A stretch of 64,000 nucleotides of DNA from Clostridiales bacterium (GCA_019418225.1 DYCF01000003.1:92724-156723); one strand, 5' to 3'; positions 53,731 through 62,510 are shown, numbered from the stretch's first letter. The notes: generated by a model not told the origin, from the letters alone. A program made the numbers and translations.

Positions 53731-53805
53731 TTAAACTACCTCCATTTAAGGGATATTTTTTACTTTTTAGAAACTACTTGTCTACTTATGCCAATCTTTT
53801 TTAAT

Positions 53806-55083
53806 TTAATTAGCATATTTCATAAGTCCTTCTAAAAGTGCTTCATACTGCCATGTATTGTTCCTACGTTCTAGAAGTCCAAAGTTTTCACCACTTCCTA
53901 CAAAACTATTATTATCCCACCAAAGACAAGACATACCACGTGCTCTAGCTGCAGCAATATAATACGTTGTAAAGTCTACACGTGCTTGTAAATTATTATT
54001 TTTATCTCTCGCCCCAAATTCTCCAATCAATACCGGCGTTCCATTTACAATAAATTTATTATATAAACCATCCATAAAATCTGTGATTGCTTGTTGGTCC
54101 TTTGTCTTTGTCATATCCCACACATCTGTACTTCCTGATTCACTACTACTTTGCAATGCAAAAGCATATGGCACATAGGCATGAACAGATACAATAATCT
54201 TATTTTCCTGACTATCTGTTGGTAATTTAAAGCCTTCATATAAGACTGAATCTACGGCGGCATCATACCCTGGTACCATTAAGTAGCGGGTTTCATTTTT
54301 TCCTTGGCTCTTCCTAACAGTGTCTACAAACACTTGATTTAAAGTATTAATACATAATACAGCCTCCTTGCAGTTGGCCTTATCCCCTTGAAACCACCAC
54401 TCATTTTCATCACCTACAAGACGCGGTTCATTGACACTTTCAAAAATTAAATGTGCATCATAATCCTTAAAACGTTCACTAATTTGTCCCCATATACTTG
54501 TCATATATTTTGTGCTATTCTCTAAGCACTCATTACTTGGATAATAATACGCTTTACTTATATCATGATGAATATTAATAATGGCATACATATCATTTGC
54601 CATTACATAGTCCACTACTTCTTGTACCCGATCTAGCCACACCTGACTAATTGTAAAATTATCATCTGTTAAATGATTATGCCAAGATACAGGAATACGT
54701 ACAGTATTAAATCCTGCTGCTTTTACAGTATCAATCATTTCCTTTGTTGTTGGTACACCACACCAAATCGTCTCATACTTCATTTCATCCTCAAACTGAT
54801 TTGTCTCTGTATTGGCATCAAACGTGTTTCCTAAATTCCAACCTATTTTCATTTCTTTAACAAAAGTCAATGCTTCATTTTCGGGTATTTCAAATTTCTG
54901 AACTTCTACATCTGGCACTGTAATCTCTGCCACTTCTGTGGTGTACTCTACTTGCTCTTCATCTTTTTTATTTTCTACGTTTTCCCTGTTAGTATCTATT
55001 GTTACATTTTTACTACCACAACCACTTAACAAGCCTAATGTAATCCCTATAACTATCATAGCCCCCCAACACTTCTTACTCAT
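53806..55083 (-). CDS. Lipoprotein glycoside hydrolase family 5 endoglucanase (cellulase)
   Basis: Probable beta-1,4-glucanase anchored on the outer face of the membrane. The 425 residues begin with a lipoprotein signal peptide, lipobox LLSGC with Cys22, followed by a Thr/Glu-rich linker of about 45 residues. The catalytic domain has EMKIGWNLGNTFDA, TVRIPVSWHNH, YAIINIHHD, the acid/base FESVNEPR and the nucleophile VLIGEFGARD. The pattern resembles subfamily GH5_4. There is no dockerin or carbohydrate-binding module. ATG 55083 is preferred (GGAAG upstream) over the in-frame ATG at 55107. A neighbour at 55147 is probably co-transcribed. Confidence 0.9.
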   Translation of the reverse strand: MSKKCWGAMIVIGITLGLLSGCGSKNVTIDTNRENVENKKDEEQVEYTTEVAEITVPDVEVQKFEIPENEALTFVKEMKIGWNLGNTFDANTETNQFEDEMKYETIWCGVPTTKEMIDTVKAAGFNTVRIPVSWHNHLTDDNFTISQVWLDRVQEVVDYVMANDMYAIINIHHDISKAYYYPSNECLENSTKYMTSIWGQISERFKDYDAHLIFESVNEPRLVGDENEWWFQGDKANCKEAVLCINTLNQVFVDTVRKSQGKNETRYLMVPGYDAAVDSVLYEGFKLPTDSQENKIIVSVHAYVPYAFALQSSSESGSTDVWDMTKTKDQQAITDFMDGLYNKFIVNGTPVLIGEFGARDKNNNLQARVDFTTYYIAAARARGMSCLWWDNNSFVGSGENFGLLERRNNTWQYEALLEGLMKYAN

Positions 55084-55146
55084 TGCACATCTCTTCCTTC
55101 TATTCATAAATTCAAAAGCTACTTTTCTTTAATACCTATTCAATAG

Positions 55147-55998
55147 TTAACTCTTTTTGATATAAGTACGCCATATTTCAAAGAAAACATCTTTCCGACT
55201 CATATATAATGGATTGACTTTTTGTACTAACTGATCATAGCTCACAACTGCTGCATATAAGTGCTCTACAATGGCGTTATAAACTTTATCATTTTTTGTC
55301 TTGAAGACTTCCGCCCCCTTCATATCTACATTTAAATAAGCTAATTCTTCCCCATAGCCATAACGATGTACATTCGTCCCATACTGATTATCTCTCATCA
55401 CCATTTGAACTACTATTCCCTCCATAAGCAACATATAAGCCAGGTGATCTGCTATAAGATAATCTTTACGCATCAGCTTACCTAATGCTTGAATAGAAAT
55501 AAACCAAAATTCGTTTATTTTATCTAAATCCCAGTCTTCCCAAAAATCTTTCTCTTGCTTTAGCACAATATGCTCTCGCAAATCACTTTGCGGCAAAGTT
55601 AATACCCTTTCATCATATCGCGTAAAGCATGTCACATCCATACGAAAGCCAGATTTCAAGCAAATTCGCAATCCTTCCTTACAAGTTTCTCCCTTCATTC
55701 TTTCTTGAAAGACAACCCCAAATATCTTATCTTTTAAGCCAAGTCGTGGAAAATATCTCTTATAAATAGGAGTCTGTTCCTCAAAATCCTCTCGGCTCAA
55801 TTTTACCCATAAATTGAAATCCACATCACTAAACTTATCATGAAAACACTTTTCTAAGCCTTCTTCGATATGTACTTTATCTTCTAATGATTCAATAACT
55901 ATATCTTTGATTGCAACTTTCTCTATTTCTGGCAAACTAAATATTGTTTTTAAAAATTTTCTAGTTTCTATTGTCATCATTTGCTTATTAATTTCCAT
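55147..55998 (-). CDS. Nucleotidyltransferase-like protein, possibly aminoglycoside 6-adenylyltransferase related
   Basis: A 283-residue soluble protein. The region HDKFSDVDFNLWVKL has the two-aspartate pattern of the nucleotidyltransferase fold, followed by a third possible acidic residue in GFRMDVTCF. The C-terminal helical part includes INEFWFISIQALGKLMRKDY and ADHLAYMLLMEGIVVQMVMR, similar in layout to streptomycin adenylyltransferases (EFWW... and Arg-Asp-Glu-Tyr positions). The GSR motif usual before the first aspartates is missing. Substrate unknown. AAAGGGGTG precedes the ATG. Upstream of the GH5 gene by 63 bases. Confidence 0.5.
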   Translation of the reverse strand: MEINKQMMTIETRKFLKTIFSLPEIEKVAIKDIVIESLEDKVHIEEGLEKCFHDKFSDVDFNLWVKLSREDFEEQTPIYKRYFPRLGLKDKIFGVVFQERMKGETCKEGLRICLKSGFRMDVTCFTRYDERVLTLPQSDLREHIVLKQEKDFWEDWDLDKINEFWFISIQALGKLMRKDYLIADHLAYMLLMEGIVVQMVMRDNQYGTNVHRYGYGEELAYLNVDMKGAEVFKTKNDKVYNAIVEHLYAAVVSYDQLVQKVNPLYMSRKDVFFEIWRTYIKKS

Positions 55999-56138
55999 AT
56001 TTACACCCCTTTAGAATTGTACGCATTTACTTTTTCTAAAAAAGTGTCTTAACTTCCCCATATTTTTCATCGTCATCTGGACTCCTTAGTCTTTTATATT
56101 TTATAGTTTGATTGCTCTCGTTTCTATTTTACCTTTAT

Positions 56139-56194
56139 AAAAAAAGCCATATGAGAAAATGGACTTCTGCAGTAAATCTATTTCCTAATATGGC
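56139..56194 (-). terminator. Terminator after ppdK
   Basis: On the minus strand a 15-position stem with one mismatch and one G-U pair (arms 56180-56194 and 56146-56160), loop of 19, then seven T. Confidence 0.75.
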
Positions 56195-56222
56195 CTTAAT
56201 TGTTAATGCATGCTTTATCTTT

Positions 56223-58850
56223 TTATTTATCTGCAATAGCTGCTTGAGCTGCTGCAAGTCTTGCAATTGGTACTCTAAATGGTGAGCAAGATACATAGTC
56301 AAGACCAATCTTATGGCAGAATTCAACTGAAGAAGGATCTCCACCATGTTCACCACAAATACCAATATGTAATTTATTATTAACTGGTTTTCCAAGCTTA
56401 ATAGACATTTCCATTAACTTACCAACACCTGTTTGATCAAGTTTAGCAAATGGATCATTTTCAAAAATCTTAGTATCATAGTAAGCATCTAAGAATTTAC
56501 CAGCATCATCACGAGAGAAGCCAAATGTCATTTGTGTTAAGTCATTTGTACCAAAGCAGAAGAAATCAGCTTCTTTTGCAATCTCATCAGCAGTAAGTGC
56601 TGCTCTTGGGATTTCAATCATAGTACCCACTTCATACTCAAGGTTAACGCCAGCAGCAGCAATTTCAGCATCTGCTGTTTCTACAACTACTTTCTTAACG
56701 AATTTAAGTTCTTTGATATCGCAAATAAGTGGAATCATGATTTCTGGTTTAACTGTCCAATCTGCATGTTGTTTCTGAACATTGATTGCCGCACGGATAA
56801 CAGCTTTGGTTTGCATTTTTGCAATTTCTGGATAAGTTACAGCAAGACGGCACCCTCTATGCCCCATCATTGGATTGAACTCATGTAATGAATCAATAAG
56901 TGCTTTAATATCAGCTACTGATTTATTTTGAGCCTTAGCTAGTTTCTCAATATCTTCTTCTTCTGTTGGTACGAACTCATGAAGAGGTGGATCTAAGAAA
57001 CGAATTGTAACTGGACATCCTTCAAGTGCTTCATATAATTTTTCGAAGTCTCCTTGTTGATATGGAAGGATTTTATCAAGTGCTGTCTCTCTTTCTTCTA
57101 CAGTATCTGCACAAATCATTTCACGGAATGCAGCAATTCTATCTGCCTCAAAGAACATATGTTCTGTACGGCAAAGACCGATACCTTCTGCACCAAGTTC
57201 ACGTGCTTTTTTAGCATCTGCTGGTGTATCTGCATTTGTACGAACTTTAAGCTTTCTGAACTGGTCAGCCCATCCCATAATTCTGCCAAATTCACCTGCA
57301 ATAGTTGCATCAACAGTTGGAATAAGTCCATCGTAGATATTACCTGTTGAACCATCAAGTGAAATGTAATCTCCTTCATGATATGTTTTGCCACCAAGTT
57401 CAAATTTCTTATTAGCTTCATCCATTTTAATATCGCCACAACCTGATACACAGCATGTACCCATACCACGTGCAACAACGGCTGCATGTGATGTCATACC
57501 ACCACGTACTGTTAAGATACCTTGAGCGGCCTTCATACCTTCAATATCTTCTGGTGAAGTTTCAAGACGAACGAGAACAACCTTTTCTCCACTTGCATTC
57601 CATTCTTTAGCATCATCTGCTGTGAAGACGATTTTACCACAAGCAGCTCCTGGAGATGCGCCAAGTGCTTTACCAACTGGCTCAGCAGCTTTTAATGCTT
57701 TTGCATCAAATTGTGGATGTAATAATGTATCTAAGTTTCTAGGATCAATCATTGCAACTGCTTCTTCTGGTGTTCTCATACCTTCATCTACAAGGTCACA
57801 AGCAATTTTTAAAGCAGCTTGAGCTGTTCTTTTACCATTACGTGTTTGTAACATATAAAGGTGTCTATCTTCAATAGTGAATTCCATATCTTGCATATCG
57901 CGATAGTGGTTTTCAAGTTTTTCACATACACCTTTGAATTGTTCAAATACTTCTGGCATAACCTCAGCTAATTGTTCAATCTTTTGAGGTGTTCTAACGC
58001 CAGCAACAACGTCTTCACCTTGTGCATTCATTAAGAACTCACCCATAAGTTTCTTCTCACCTGTTGCAGGGTCACGTGTAAAGGCAACACCTGTACCTGA
58101 TGTTTCACCCATGTTACCAAATGCCATTGGTTGTACGTTAACAGCTGTTCCCCATGAATATGGGATATCATTGTCACGACGATAAACATTTGCTCTTGGG
58201 TTATCCCATGAACGGAATACTGCTTTGATAGCTTCCATTAATTGTTCTTTTGGATCATCTGGGAAATCTGCACCGATTTTAGCTTTATATTCAGCTTTGA
58301 ACTGATTAGCAAGTTCTCTTAAATCATCTGCATCAAGTTCAACGTCTTGTGTAACACCTTTTTTAGCTTTCATTTGATCAATAAGTTCTTCGAAGTATTT
58401 TTTACCAACTTCCATAACTACATCAGAGAACATTTGAATAAATCTTCTGTAGCAATCCCAAGCCCAACGTGGATTACCAGATTTTTTAGCTAATACTTCC
58501 ACAACATCTTCATTTAAACCAAGGTTAAGAATTGTATCCATCATACCTGGCATTGAAGCTCTTGCTCCTGAACGAACAGATACTAAAAGTGGATTTTCTT
58601 TATCTCCAAATTTCTTTCCATTAATTTCTTCGATTTTAGCAATATATTCCATGATTTGGCCTTGGATTTCATCATTAATCTTTTTGCCATCTTCATAGTA
58701 TTGCGTACAAGCCTCAGTTGTAATTGTGAAACCTTGTGGTACAGGAAGACCAAGATTTGTCATTTCTGCTAAGTTAGCACCTTTACCTCCGAGAAGATTT
58801 CTCATGTCAGCGTTACCTTCTTTAAACAAATATACCCATTTGGTTGCCAT
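56223..58850 (-). CDS. ppdK: Pyruvate, phosphate dikinase
   Basis: Interconverts PEP, AMP and PPi with pyruvate, ATP and phosphate. In cellulolytic clostridia it works in glycolysis in place of, or with, pyruvate kinase. The 875 residues have the N-terminal ATP-grasp domain (MRNLLGGKGANLAEMTNLGL), the phosphohistidine domain with GGMTSHAAVVARGMG and the C-terminal PEP/pyruvate barrel with GTNDLTQMTFGFSRDD and ICGEHGGDPSSVEFC (catalytic Cys near 830). The start at 58850 (MATKWVYLF) matches the family; ATG 58859 is too close to AGGAGG. Downstream of a long GC-rich leader. Confidence 0.97.
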   Translation of the reverse strand: MATKWVYLFKEGNADMRNLLGGKGANLAEMTNLGLPVPQGFTITTEACTQYYEDGKKINDEIQGQIMEYIAKIEEINGKKFGDKENPLLVSVRSGARASMPGMMDTILNLGLNEDVVEVLAKKSGNPRWAWDCYRRFIQMFSDVVMEVGKKYFEELIDQMKAKKGVTQDVELDADDLRELANQFKAEYKAKIGADFPDDPKEQLMEAIKAVFRSWDNPRANVYRRDNDIPYSWGTAVNVQPMAFGNMGETSGTGVAFTRDPATGEKKLMGEFLMNAQGEDVVAGVRTPQKIEQLAEVMPEVFEQFKGVCEKLENHYRDMQDMEFTIEDRHLYMLQTRNGKRTAQAALKIACDLVDEGMRTPEEAVAMIDPRNLDTLLHPQFDAKALKAAEPVGKALGASPGAACGKIVFTADDAKEWNASGEKVVLVRLETSPEDIEGMKAAQGILTVRGGMTSHAAVVARGMGTCCVSGCGDIKMDEANKKFELGGKTYHEGDYISLDGSTGNIYDGLIPTVDATIAGEFGRIMGWADQFRKLKVRTNADTPADAKKARELGAEGIGLCRTEHMFFEADRIAAFREMICADTVEERETALDKILPYQQGDFEKLYEALEGCPVTIRFLDPPLHEFVPTEEEDIEKLAKAQNKSVADIKALIDSLHEFNPMMGHRGCRLAVTYPEIAKMQTKAVIRAAINVQKQHADWTVKPEIMIPLICDIKELKFVKKVVVETADAEIAAAGVNLEYEVGTMIEIPRAALTADEIAKEADFFCFGTNDLTQMTFGFSRDDAGKFLDAYYDTKIFENDPFAKLDQTGVGKLMEMSIKLGKPVNNKLHIGICGEHGGDPSSVEFCHKIGLDYVSCSPFRVPIARLAAAQAAIADK

Positions 58851-58957
58851 ATTGAACATTCCCTCCTAATTCTTCACATAATAAAGTATCTAAGCTTTCC
58901 GGGATTTGGCGGTATCTCCGAAAGTCTTGTCCTCTTTATTTCCCCTACATTATAACA
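58851..58957 (-). promoter_or_regulatory. Promoter and structured leader of ppdK
   Basis: TGTTATAAT (58949-58957, minus strand) is a perfect extended -10, predicting a start near 58942 and a leader of about 90 bases. Within it 58895-58924 folds into a stem of about 10 bp with two bulges and loop ACCGCCAA, clearly richer in GC than its surroundings. I do not recognise a known riboswitch. Confidence 0.5.
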
Positions 58958-59258
58958 CAAAATTCATCTTTGAATATACAATATTATAATTTTAAAAACT
59001 TTTATACATTTTCAATAAAAACATTGTTAAATTTATATCATCATTTCACTATTTTTATAATGTTTTTTATATGTATTATCAATTTTTACAAATTTCTTTT
59101 TGTTTCATTCTAATAATCAAAAATTATCTATTTATTCATTCTTTTCTTCTTATTTTGCTGTATTTATTTTTAAGTGACTACTTTTTTAAAGTCTTTTCAT
59201 GTCAACCCCCTCTTTTATTCTGCTACTTTTTTAACAATTTTTATAGATTTTGTTCCAT
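58958..59258. other. AT-rich gap between glyS and ppdK
   Basis: About 300 very AT-rich bases. A reading frame on the plus strand from 59071 is low-complexity, lacks a ribosome-binding site and crosses the glyS terminator. I see no gene. Confidence 0.6.
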
Positions 59259-59286
59259 AAAAAAAGGCTATCCCTATAAGGATAGC
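59259..59286 (-). terminator. Terminator after glyS
   Basis: GCTATCC and GGATAGC (59267-59273 and 59280-59286) with a six-base loop, then TTTTTTT on the minus strand. Confidence 0.85.
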
Positions 59287-59298
59287 TCTTTTTATATA

Positions 59299-60684
59299 TT
59301 AGAACGCCATACGTTCTTGGATGTATGCTACTAAATCTTCAATTGCAACACGTTCTTGTGCCATTGTATCACGGTCACGTACTGTTACTTTTTTATCTTC
59401 TAATGAATCAAAGTCAAATGTAATACAGAATGGTGTTCCGATTTCATCTTGTCTTCTATAACGTTTACCGATTGAACCGGCTTCATCATATTCTACATTG
59501 AATTCTTTAGCAAGTAATTCAAATACTTTAATTGCATCTTCTGATAATTTTTTAGAAAGTGGAAGAACAGCTGCTTTAACTGGTGCTAAGGCTGGGTGGA
59601 ATCTAAAGATTGTTCTTGTGTCGCCATCTTCTAATGTTTCTTCATCATATGCTTCACATAAGAATGCAAGTGTTACACGATCTGCACCAAGTGAAGGTTC
59701 AATAACATATGGAATGTACTTTTCATTTGTTGTAGGGTCAAAGTATGTCATATCTTGACCAGATGTTTCTTGGTGTCTTGTAAGGTCAAAGTCTGTACGA
59801 GATGCAATACCCCAAAGTTCTCCCCAACCAAATGGGAATTTGAATTCGATATCTGTTGTTGCATTACTGTAGTGAGAAAGTTCTTCTGGTGAATGGTCAC
59901 GAAGTCTCATGTTATCTTCGTTTACACCAAGGCTTAATAAGAAGTTTTTACAGTAGCTTCTCCAGTAGTCGAACCATTCAAGTTCTGTACCTGGTTTACA
60001 GAAGAATTCCATTTCCATTTGTTCGAATTCTCTTGTTCTAAAGATAAAGTTACCTGGTGTAATCTCATTTCTGAATGACTTACCAATTTGACCGATACCA
60101 AATGGTACTTTTTTACGGCTTGTTCTTTGTACATTTTTAAAGTTAACAAAGATACCTTGTGCTGTTTCTGGTCTTAAGTAAACAGTGTTTTTAGAGTCTT
60201 CCGTTACACCTTGGAAAGTTTTGAACATAAGATTGAATTGACGGATATCTGTGAAATCGTGTGCACCACATGTTGGACAAGCAATTGCTTTATCTTTGAT
60301 GAAGTTTTGCATTTGTTCATTTGACCATCCATCTACTACTTCTGGTGTTCCTTGTTCATCTAAGTAATCTTCGATGATTTTGTCTGCTCTGAAACGTTCT
60401 TTACATGCTTTACAGTCCATAAGTGGGTCATTGAAACCACCTACGTGTCCTGAAGCTACCCATACTTGTGGATTCATAAGAATTGCACAGTCAACCCCTA
60501 CATTATATGGACTTTCTTGGATGAATTTTTTCCACCAAGCTTTTTTTACGTTATTTTTGAATTCTACACCAAGTGGACCATAATCCCAAGTATTCGCAAG
60601 ACCACCATAGATCTCTGAACCTGGATATACGAATCCTCTAGATTTAGCTACTGCTACGATTTGTTGCATGCTTTTTTCTTGCAT
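59299..60684 (-). CDS. glyS: Glycyl-tRNA synthetase, alpha2 type
   Basis: Class II synthetase charging tRNA-Gly. The 461 residues include motif 1 region (RGFVYPGSEIYGGLANTWDY), a zinc-type set CKAC...CPTC at about residues 90-140, motif 2 (FRNEITPGNFIFRTREFEQM), motif 3 (GADRVTLAFLCEAYDEE), and a C-terminal anticodon-binding domain (ALAPVKAAVLPLSKKLSEDA). It is the single-chain eukaryote-like form, not the GlyQ/GlyS heterotetramer. Controlled by a T-box leader. Confidence 0.97.
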   Translation of the reverse strand: MQEKSMQQIVAVAKSRGFVYPGSEIYGGLANTWDYGPLGVEFKNNVKKAWWKKFIQESPYNVGVDCAILMNPQVWVASGHVGGFNDPLMDCKACKERFRADKIIEDYLDEQGTPEVVDGWSNEQMQNFIKDKAIACPTCGAHDFTDIRQFNLMFKTFQGVTEDSKNTVYLRPETAQGIFVNFKNVQRTSRKKVPFGIGQIGKSFRNEITPGNFIFRTREFEQMEMEFFCKPGTELEWFDYWRSYCKNFLLSLGVNEDNMRLRDHSPEELSHYSNATTDIEFKFPFGWGELWGIASRTDFDLTRHQETSGQDMTYFDPTTNEKYIPYVIEPSLGADRVTLAFLCEAYDEETLEDGDTRTIFRFHPALAPVKAAVLPLSKKLSEDAIKVFELLAKEFNVEYDEAGSIGKRYRRQDEIGTPFCITFDFDSLEDKKVTVRDRDTMAQERVAIEDLVAYIQERMAF

Positions 60685-60742
60685 TTTAGTTCCTCCTTAA
60701 AATTAAAAAATAGCTTAATATATATGGGAGAAGGTGAAAAAT

Positions 60743-60967
60743 AAAAAAAAACCTTCATCCCTCTAAAGCAAGGGACGAAAGGTTATCTTCCGCGGTTCCA
60801 CCCTTATTGAATTCAATGATCTTCATTGCATTCCTCTTTTACTTAAAGCTTACTCCAAAGTGCCTTCATAAAAAGTGTTCTAACTGGCTCCCACTCTCCC
60901 AGTCTCGCTGATAGCCTTAACTTCTTACTACTTTTCTTTTTCATCGTAAAAAATATAGCTTTTCTTA
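60743..60967 (-). promoter_or_regulatory. Glycine T-box leader of glyS
   Basis: The T-box sequence GGGTGGAACCGCGG is at 60790-60803 (minus strand) and pairs with the uncharged tRNA 3' end. The stem I region lies at about 60835-60945, with GAAGGCACTTT at 60856-60866 giving a GGC glycine specifier at 60862-60864. The terminator follows: ACCTTTCGTCCCT and AGGGATGAAGGT arms (about 60751-60783) with a long T run. Uncharged tRNA-Gly should favour antitermination and glyS expression. Confidence 0.9.
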
Positions 60968-60973
60968 CGATTT

Positions 60974-61002
60974 AATGTATCAAAAACCCCCTAAACTGTC
61001 AA
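60974..61002 (-). promoter_or_regulatory. Promoter for glyS, overlapping the upstream terminator
   Basis: TTGACA (60997-61002), 17 bases, TACATT (60974-60979) on the minus strand. The -35 lies in the loop of the hairpin at 60982-61012. Predicted start near 60967. Confidence 0.6.
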
Positions 61003-61012
61003 GTGGGTTTTT
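60982..61012 (-). terminator. Terminator of the sigma/anti-sigma operon
   Basis: AAAAACCC (61005-61012 on the minus strand) pairs with GGGTTTTT (60982-60989), loop of 15. The 5' arm overlaps the stop codon of the anti-sigma gene. Confidence 0.65.
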
Positions 61013-61898
61013 AGGCTTTTACAATAATCTTTATATTTTTTCCCGTTTCTTCTACGACTATTAAACTTTTTGTAAAACTTTGAGTTTGCAAAGCTTTAAA
61101 TAAGCCCTTAGAATCAGCTATATCATATAAGATAAAACTTATTGACTCTGCTTCATCTTGTCTTGTAAGAGTCGCACCGCTTTCTTTGGCATATGTCTCT
61201 AAGTAACTCGTTAACAAATCTATATGCTCAGCCTCTATTTCCCAGATTTGTTCATCTTGTACTTTTCGTGTATTTGATAATACTTCTTTACCCTGACTTA
61301 TTTCATTTGTTAGGCTAGTTTCACTTTGTACAGTAACTTTATCTTCTACTACATTTGAATTTTCATCTGCTTGATTAGCTATATTAGGTACTGCTGATGC
61401 TTGTTCTTCTGGTGCTATCCTTGCTTGTGCTACGCCACTAGATGCCGCCATCTTATCAGAGGCTTCTGTTTGCGTCGGCTGCACTTCATCTCCGATTGAC
61501 TCTGTCAACTTTTGTGCTGAGTCTTTAGCTGTTACCGCATAACTCTCCTCTCTACTATCCATCTCATTTAATTCTAAAGGATGTACTTTTATTAAAATCA
61601 CACCGACTAATAAAGCTGCTACCATCCCACCTATACGCTGCGGCCAAAGTGATTTCACCTTACCTTTTTGTGTTTCTTTTGCCACCCTCTCTAGCATCTG
61701 TTTATGTAAAAGGGGTGGCACCACAGTCTCTTCATCAGCTGTTTCTTTTAAATGACTTAGCATTTGCTTTAACTGTGCATATTCATTTCTACAGCTTGTA
61801 CACTGCTTTAAATGATCTGCTATTTCTGCTTTTTGTTTTTCATCTAGTATTTTATCATAATAAGCTGATAATGCTTCTCGACATTCATTACATTTCAT
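61011..61898 (-). CDS. Anti-sigma factor with zinc-finger (zf-HC2) domain
   Basis: Membrane-bound regulator expected to hold the ECF sigma factor encoded just upstream. The 295 residues start with an anti-sigma zinc domain: CNECREALSAYYDKILDE, then HLKQCTSC (H-x3-C-x2-C). A single membrane segment follows at about residues 90-107 (IGGMVAALLVGVILIKV). The extracytoplasmic part has a Ser/Gln-rich linker and a folded C-terminal domain (about residues 210-295, QIWEIEAEHIDLLTSYLETY). The SD AAGGAG contains the sigma gene stop, so the two are coupled. Signal unknown. Confidence 0.88.
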   Translation of the reverse strand: MKCNECREALSAYYDKILDEKQKAEIADHLKQCTSCRNEYAQLKQMLSHLKETADEETVVPPLLHKQMLERVAKETQKGKVKSLWPQRIGGMVAALLVGVILIKVHPLELNEMDSREESYAVTAKDSAQKLTESIGDEVQPTQTEASDKMAASSGVAQARIAPEEQASAVPNIANQADENSNVVEDKVTVQSETSLTNEISQGKEVLSNTRKVQDEQIWEIEAEHIDLLTSYLETYAKESGATLTRQDEAESISFILYDIADSKGLFKALQTQSFTKSLIVVEETGKNIKIIVKA

Positions 61899-61910
61899 AG
61901 TGCACACTCC

Positions 61911-62510
61911 TTAATATCCCTTTTGACGAAAAAAAGATTTGTAGGGTTCCTTATTTTGCTCTAAAACTTTTTTTAGTGCTCCCCTTGCTCTAGAAAGTCT
62001 AGATTTTACTGTTCCTAAAGAAATCTGCAGTATTTCTGCAATTTCATCATATGAATAATCTTCCACATCTTTTAGCACAATAATTGCCCGATATTCTGGT
62101 TTTAACTCACTTAAACCAATCTGAATAACTTCCTTAAGTGCCTTTGCTTCAACCTGCCCTACTACATCTTCTTTTGAAACTTCATCTATTAACCATTCCT
62201 CATCTTTTTCATTTCTTTGGAAAATAGAAATATGCGTAATATGCTTTTTATTTTTACGTAATAAATCAATACACTGATTTGTTGTTAAGCGATAAATCCA
62301 CGTACTAAGCTTTGCATCACCTTTATAATGTTTAAGCTGTTTCCATACTTTAAGACAAACTTCTTGAAAGGCATCTGCTGCTTCTTCTTCATTTTGTAGC
62401 ATTTTTAGACAAAGCTTATAAATATTATTTTCATAAAGACTTATAAGTCTTTCAAATGCTTCAAGATCGCCATTTTGAGCTGCCTGTATTAATGCTTTGT
62501 TTTCTGTCAC
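61911..62510 (-). CDS. ECF-type RNA polymerase sigma factor
   Basis: Group 4 sigma factor, responding to envelope or extracellular stress through its paired anti-sigma. The 199 residues contain region 2 (LYENNIYKLCLKMLQNEEEA, ADAFQEVCLKVWKQL, STWIYRLTTNQCIDLLRKN) and region 4 (LKPEYRAIIVLKDVEDYSYD, EIAEILQISLGTVKSRLSRA). The start codon is GTG with GGGGGA seven bases ahead. It resembles the SigW/RpoE-like group. Target genes cannot be named from this window. Confidence 0.93.
   Translation of the reverse strand: MTENKALIQAAQNGDLEAFERLISLYENNIYKLCLKMLQNEEEAADAFQEVCLKVWKQLKHYKGDAKLSTWIYRLTTNQCIDLLRKNKKHITHISIFQRNEKDEEWLIDEVSKEDVVGQVEAKALKEVIQIGLSELKPEYRAIIVLKDVEDYSYDEIAEILQISLGTVKSRLSRARGALKKVLEQNKEPYKSFFRQKGY

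Larger units (their letters stand above)
53333..53805. other. Palindrome-rich spacer between dgt and the GH5 gene
   Basis: About 470 bases without a protein gene. It has two near-identical palindromes at 53505-53530 and 53701-53718, a degenerate third at about 53733-53756, a 10-bp hairpin at 53607-53642 and a promoter-like pair at 53537-53565. The left part (53333-53500) is AT-rich and shows nothing clear. Confidence 0.6.

Noticed and set aside
58842..58942. Known riboswitch (c-di-GMP, fluoride, ZTP, guanidine) in the ppdK leader
   Set aside because: None of the conserved cores of these classes is present; only a bulged hairpin can be supported.
59071..59334. 87-codon reading frame on the plus strand
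   Set aside because: Low-complexity Phe/Leu/Tyr-rich sequence in very AT-rich DNA, no ribosome-binding site, and it crosses the glyS terminator and the end of glyS.
61911..62510. Sporulation sigma factor instead of an ECF factor
   Set aside because: Has only regions 2 and 4, and is followed by a zf-HC2 anti-sigma gene, the ECF arrangement.
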